Source: Clostridiales bacterium (lineage in GTDB: Bacteria; Bacillota; Clostridia; Saccharofermentanales; Saccharofermentanaceae). Taken from it: a DNA stretch of 8,923 nucleotides. Of the stretch, positions 5,669 through 8,923 are shown one piece after another. The notes under the pieces are model-generated. The model had not been told where the DNA came from. It worked only from the letters and a program-made list of their open reading frames with translations, and searched no databases. Position 1 is the first letter of the stretch. Each line of letters opens with the position of its first letter. Made by a program: the position numbers and the translations under genes. Location: contig JAGAFH010000177.1 of NCBI GenBank assembly GCA_017612755.1, forward strand, positions 1 to 8,923. Direction: 5' to 3'.

Positions 5669-6859
5669 ATGAGCAGCAAGTTCTACACACCTGACGGCTT
5701 TAATGACACATTGCCGGGCGTATGCGCGTTCAAAAAAGACGCCGAAAGTAAATTAAGAAGGTTGTTCTCCCTCCATGGATACGAAGAGATAGAGACACCC
5801 GGATTTGAGTACGCAGATATCTATACAAAGCCTGATTTTCTGAAGGAAGAGGATCTTTACAAACTTACGGATTCCAAGGGAAGGCTCCTCTGCGCCAGAT
5901 ATGACGGCACTATCCCCGCAGCAAGATATGCGGCTACCCTTGCCAAGGACAAGCTTCCTTTAAGGCTTTCCTATATTGAGAATATGTACCGCTTCAACCA
6001 GACCGGCGGCGGAAAGCAGAGTGAGTTCACCCAGGCAGGTGCCGAGCTTATGGGCATCACCGGATCTGATTCCGACGCTGAGGTCATCGCCATGGCTATC
6101 AGGTCAGCTCTGGAGATAGGAGTGACTGATCTTCAGGTCAGCATCGGACAGACAGGCCTTTTCGAGGGCGCTGTCAGCCAGACGGGACTGGACGAGGAGA
6201 CGGCACTCGTCATAAGGGATGCCATCACCGCCAAGGACTCTGTCACCATCGAGAGAGTTTCCAAGGAGAAGGGCCTTACAGACGATAACAGGGATATGTT
6301 CCTTATGTTCGCCCAGCCTACGGGAGATGCGGACATCTTAGATCAGATGAAGGGATTCTTTACCGACCCTATCGCTAAGGAAGCGCTTCAGAATCTGGAG
6401 GAGATCTTGGAGGCTCTTGAGGATTACGGGTATCAGAAGTATGTATCCATCGATCCCGGACTTCTGGGAAGCGTAGACTACTACACAGGCGTAGTCTTTA
6501 AGGGCTATACATACGAGGTGGGCTTCCCCATCATCGGAGGCGGAAGATATGACAGGACCGTGGGCGTCTTCGGAAGGGAGATGGAGTGCGTAGGTTTCTC
6601 CTTTGGTCTTTCCCTTGCCATCACTGCTCTCATGAGACAGGGACTGGAACTTCCCGATCCTGCTCCCGAGTCAGTCGTAGGATATGAAAAGAACAATAAG
6701 GATGCCAGAAGATCTGCCATAACCCTGGCGGAACAGATGAGGCTCGGAGGCACATCGGTGATCCTGGATACATCATCAGCAAGCGAAGAGGAACTTAATA
6801 AGTTTGCTGACGACAACGATATACAGACAGTGTTCTGGTTTGACGGAGGTGAGAAGTAA
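5669..6859 (+). CDS. hisZ: ATP phosphoribosyltransferase regulatory subunit HisZ
   Basis: Catalytically inactive paralogue of histidyl-tRNA synthetase. It joins short-form HisG in a hetero-octamer, is required for its activity and mediates histidine feedback. 396 aa from ATG 5669. The class II synthetase fold is recognisable: N-terminal [13 protein letters not shown], the [21 protein letters not shown] strand/motif region (68-88), motif-2-like [26 protein letters not shown] (104-129), [15 protein letters not shown] (266-280) and [13 protein letters not shown] (290-302). About 60 residues follow the core and resemble a reduced HisS C-terminal domain. It is called HisZ rather than HisS because it is adjacent to short hisG and because the synthetase-type LRPEGT and LVRGLDYY signatures are altered ([14 protein letters not shown]). 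First gene of the his operon. Confidence 0.92.
   Translation: MSSKFYTPDGFNDTLPGVCAFKKDAESKLRRLFSLHGYEEIETPGFEYADIYTKPDFLKEEDLYKLTDSKGRLLCARYDGTIPAARYAATLAKDKLPLRLSYIENMYRFNQTGGGKQSEFTQAGAELMGITGSDSDAEVIAMAIRSALEIGVTDLQVSIGQTGLFEGAVSQTGLDEETALVIRDAITAKDSVTIERVSKEKGLTDDNRDMFLMFAQPTGDADILDQMKGFFTDPIAKEALQNLEEILEALEDYGYQKYVSIDPGLLGSVDYYTGVVFKGYTYEVGFPIIGGGRYDRTVGVFGREMECVGFSFGLSLAITALMRQGLELPDPAPESVVGYEKNNKDARRSAITLAEQMRLGGTSVILDTSSASEEELNKFADDNDIQTVFWFDGGEK
6845..6852 (+). promoter_or_regulatory. Strong Shine-Dalgarno site setting the hisG start
   Basis: GGAGGTGA is fully complementary to the 16S 3' tail and lies 8 nt before ATG 6861, inside the last codons of hisZ. It excludes the in-frame ATG at 6804, which would add 19 residues encoded in overlap with hisZ. 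Confidence 0.85.
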
Positions 6860-6860
6860 T

Positions 6861-7520
6861 ATGCTGACAATAGCTTTATCAAAGGGAAGGCTTGCGGAAA
6901 AGGCCATAGAACTTCTCGAAAAAGCAGGCTACGACTGTACCGCCGCCAAGGAAAAGTCCAGAAAGCTGATCCTGGAAGATGAGAAGACAGGACTTCGTTT
7001 CATCATGGCAAAGCCTGCAGACGTGCCTACATATGTGGAGTACGGGGCAGCTGATCTGGGAGTGGTAGGAAAAGACACTCTCCTTGAAGAGGAAAGACAG
7101 CTCTACGAGGTCATCGACCTGGGATTCGGAAAGTGCAGGATGTGCGTAGCAGGTCCCAAGGAACTGAAGGACGGAAAGCTGGACAAGATCCCCAACAAGA
7201 GAGTCGGTACAAAGTACCCCAACATCACCAGGGCATACTTTGAGGGTGTGAAGAAGGAGAGCGTTGAGATCATAAAGCTCAACGGTTCCGTTGAACTGGC
7301 ACCACTCATCGGTCTTTCTGAAGTAATAGTCGATATAGTAGAGTCCGGAAGGACTCTTTACGAGAACGGTCTCGACGTTATCGAGACCATCGCCGATATC
7401 TCCGCGCGGGTAGTAGTCAACAGAGTCTCCATGAAGATGAAGTCTGACGAGATCCGTCCCATGATCGACAAGCTCAGGGAGCAGGTAGAGATCATGAATG
7501 CCGGAAAAGAGGAACAGTGA
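6861..7520 (+). CDS. hisG: ATP phosphoribosyltransferase catalytic subunit, short form (HisG)
   Basis: Catalyses the first step of histidine synthesis: ATP plus PRPP to phosphoribosyl-ATP. 219 aa from ATG 6861, the short form (about 205-220 aa) that lacks the C-terminal histidine-binding domain of long HisG and depends on HisZ. Seen: N-terminal [10 protein letters not shown] (2-11), [11 protein letters not shown] (64-74), the conserved RVGTKYPN (114-121), and the PRPP-binding loop DIVESGRTL (158-166) followed by YENGL. It begins one base after the hisZ stop (TAATATG), so the two subunits are probably made in balanced amounts by coupled translation. No domain is missing for a short HisG. Confidence 0.97.
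   Translation: MLTIALSKGRLAEKAIELLEKAGYDCTAAKEKSRKLILEDEKTGLRFIMAKPADVPTYVEYGAADLGVVGKDTLLEEERQLYEVIDLGFGKCRMCVAGPKELKDGKLDKIPNKRVGTKYPNITRAYFEGVKKESVEIIKLNGSVELAPLIGLSEVIVDIVESGRTLYENGLDVIETIADISARVVVNRVSMKMKSDEIRPMIDKLREQVEIMNAGKEEQ
7509..7514 (+). promoter_or_regulatory. Shine-Dalgarno site setting the hisD start
   Basis: GAGGAA lies 7 nt before ATG 7522. It supports a start at MRCKTVKGN rather than the in-frame ATG at 7498 eight codons earlier, which would overlap hisG. Confidence 0.7.
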
Positions 7521-7521
7521 T

Positions 7522-8820
7522 ATGAGATGTAAGACAGTAAAAGGTAATAAAGATAATCTCAGGCAGCTGTGCGATCTTCTCGGCGCCAGGAGCAAGATGG
7601 ACTTAGGTCCCATCATCGAAAAGGTAAATGTCATCATCGATGACATCAGGGCCAACGGTGATGAGGCAGTCCTTAAATACACCAAGAAGTTCGATAAGGC
7701 TGAGTTCACAGCTGACCAGATGAGAGTAACAAAAGAGGAGATCGATGAAGCCGTAAAGGCGGTGGAGCCGAAACTCCTCGAAGTCATTAAGAAAGCTGCT
7801 TCCAACATAAGAAGATTCCACGAGTTTCAGAAGGAAGAGGGCTTTATGGCTGACACCGGAAAGGGAGCTAAGATCGGGGTTTCTGTAAGACCTATCTCCG
7901 TGGCAGGCATCTATGTGCCCGGCGGTACGGCGCCCCTTCCTTCCACAGTGCTTATGGATGTTATCCCCGCATCAGTGGCAGGAGTCCCCAGGATCGTATT
8001 CTGTACTCCCCCCAGAGCTGACGGAACTATCGCTCCCGTTATCCTGGCTGCCGCTTCCATCGCCGGCGCCACCGAGATCTATAAGGTAGGCGGAGCCCAG
8101 GCTGTTGCGGCCATGGCTTACGGTACAGAGACTATCCCCAGGGTGGATAAGATCTGCGGCCCCGGAAACATCTATGTCAATACGGCTAAGAGACTTGTTT
8201 TCGGCCAGGTGGATATAGACATGTTCGCAGGCCCTTCCGAGATCCTGATCATTGCAGATGAGACAGCGGATCCCGAGTTCGTGGCAGCTGATATGCTGTC
8301 CCAGGCAGAGCACGACAAGATCGCTTCCGCCATCGTCCTCACCACATCGGAGGAACTGGCACAGAAGGTATCTGACGCTGTAGACAGAAGATCTGAAGAA
8401 GCAGCAAGGAAGGAGATCCTTGAAAAGTCCCTGGCTGATTACTGCTCCATCATCGTCTGTGATGATATGGAGACAGCCATTGCCTTCTCTGAGGAGATCG
8501 CTCCCGAGCACCTGGAGATCTGCACCAAAGATCCGGAAGAGGTACTTAAGGACATAAAGAATGCCGGTGCGGTATTCCTTGGAAGCTATTCCCCCGAGCC
8601 TTTGGGAGATTACTTCGCAGGTCCCAACCACACTCTTCCCACATCAGGAACCGCCAGATTCTTCTCTCCCCTTAACACAGGGGACTTCTATAAGAAGATG
8701 AGCATAATAAACTACAACGAGGAATCACTTCGTGAAGTATACAAGGATGTAGCCGCCTTTGCCGACAGCGAGGGACTTACATGTCACGCGGCATCCATCC
8801 GTGCGAGGTTTGAGAAATGA
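7522..8820 (+). CDS. hisD: Histidinol dehydrogenase (HisD)
   Basis: Zinc-dependent, NAD-linked enzyme that oxidises L-histidinol to L-histidine in two steps, the end of the pathway. 432 aa from ATG 7522, normal for the family. Motifs: [15 protein letters not shown] (131-145), [15 protein letters not shown] (188-202), the signature [15 protein letters not shown] (210-224) and [14 protein letters not shown] (233-246). The zinc ligands known from E. coli (Q259, H262, D360, H419) correspond to Q261, H264, D363 and H422; the catalytic pair E326/H327 corresponds to E329/H330 in APEHLEI. All are present, so it should be active. It starts one base after the hisG stop, and its own stop overlaps the hisC start as ATGA. 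Confidence 0.98.
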   Translation: MRCKTVKGNKDNLRQLCDLLGARSKMDLGPIIEKVNVIIDDIRANGDEAVLKYTKKFDKAEFTADQMRVTKEEIDEAVKAVEPKLLEVIKKAASNIRRFHEFQKEEGFMADTGKGAKIGVSVRPISVAGIYVPGGTAPLPSTVLMDVIPASVAGVPRIVFCTPPRADGTIAPVILAAASIAGATEIYKVGGAQAVAAMAYGTETIPRVDKICGPGNIYVNTAKRLVFGQVDIDMFAGPSEILIIADETADPEFVAADMLSQAEHDKIASAIVLTTSEELAQKVSDAVDRRSEEAARKEILEKSLADYCSIIVCDDMETAIAFSEEIAPEHLEICTKDPEEVLKDIKNAGAVFLGSYSPEPLGDYFAGPNHTLPTSGTARFFSPLNTGDFYKKMSIINYNEESLREVYKDVAAFADSEGLTCHAASIRARFEK

Positions 8821-8923
8821 GTTCTTTCTGGAACAAGAAGATAAACGATATAGAGCCCTATGTGGCAGGAGAGCAGCCCAAAGACGGCCAGAAGGTGATA
8901 AAGCTCAATACAAATGAGAATCC
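8817..8923 (+). CDS. hisC: Histidinol-phosphate aminotransferase (HisC), N-terminal part cut by window edge
   Basis: Only 35 codons are visible, reading [20 protein letters not shown] and ending KLNTNENP. The PYV-GEQPKD segment and the substrate-contact motif KLNTNENP are characteristic of HisC, a PLP enzyme (fold type I) that converts imidazole acetol phosphate to histidinol phosphate. The start overlaps the hisD stop (ATGA), with GAGG (8805-8808) 8 nt upstream. The rest, including the PLP lysine, lies outside the window. Confidence 0.9.
   Translation, partial: MSSFWNKKINDIEPYVAGEQPKDGQKVIKLNTNEN

Noticed and set aside
5669..6859. Histidyl-tRNA synthetase (HisS)
   Set aside because: The synthetase signatures are degenerate and the gene is adjacent to a short-form hisG, which needs HisZ.
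6879..7808. Antisense ORF (309 aa) opposite hisG and hisD
   Set aside because: It spans two well-supported his genes and shows no motif or ribosome binding site of its own.
1..8923. Mobile elements, CRISPR arrays, phage genes, tRNAs
   Set aside because: Nothing resembling repeat-spacer arrays, transposases, att-type repeats or cloverleaf structures was seen.

Overview
The window fits a Gram-positive anaerobe of the class Clostridia with moderate G+C. Arg codons AGA/AGG are common, Shine-Dalgarno (SD) sites are strong, and histidine biosynthesis uses a short HisG with a HisZ partner. A WalJ (YycJ)-type hydrolase and RlmH lie downstream of a two-component pair, as in the Bacillota walRK (yycFG) locus. 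The family (Lachnospiraceae- or Oscillospirales-like) is a guess. All genes are on the + strand.

Region 1 (1-180): a 5S rRNA, probably the end of an rRNA operon, closed by a strong intrinsic terminator. Region 2 (180-276): an AT-rich promoter region with several TGTWAH hexamers. Region 3 (277-5566): five tightly packed genes: an OmpR-family response regulator, a membrane histidine kinase with a very long charged C-terminal tail, murA (first committed step of peptidoglycan synthesis), a WalJ/YycJ-like metallo-beta-lactamase-fold hydrolase, and rlmH (23S rRNA methyltransferase). No terminator is visible inside it. This resembles the wal cell-wall-homeostasis locus, with murA in the place of walH/walI and no htrA.

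Region 4 (5567-8923, continuing past the edge): a histidine operon, hisZ-hisG-hisD-hisC (hisC cut by the window edge). It has its own consensus sigma-A-type promoter (TTGACA, 17 bp, TATAAT), followed at the presumed transcription start by a perfect 28-bp palindrome. The palindrome core resembles TrpR-family operators, so it is probably the histidine-responsive operator.

Most notable: (i) the palindromic operator of the his operon; (ii) murA embedded in a wal-like signalling operon; (iii) the kinase's ~247-residue acidic-then-basic tail; (iv) the kinase start, where a well-placed SD and ATG overlap the regulator's stop but meet an in-frame TGA after three codons. No mobile element, CRISPR array, phage gene or tRNA was seen. 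Apart from the possibly unusual kinase tail and murA placement, the genes are core housekeeping functions, and I do not see a wholly new system here.
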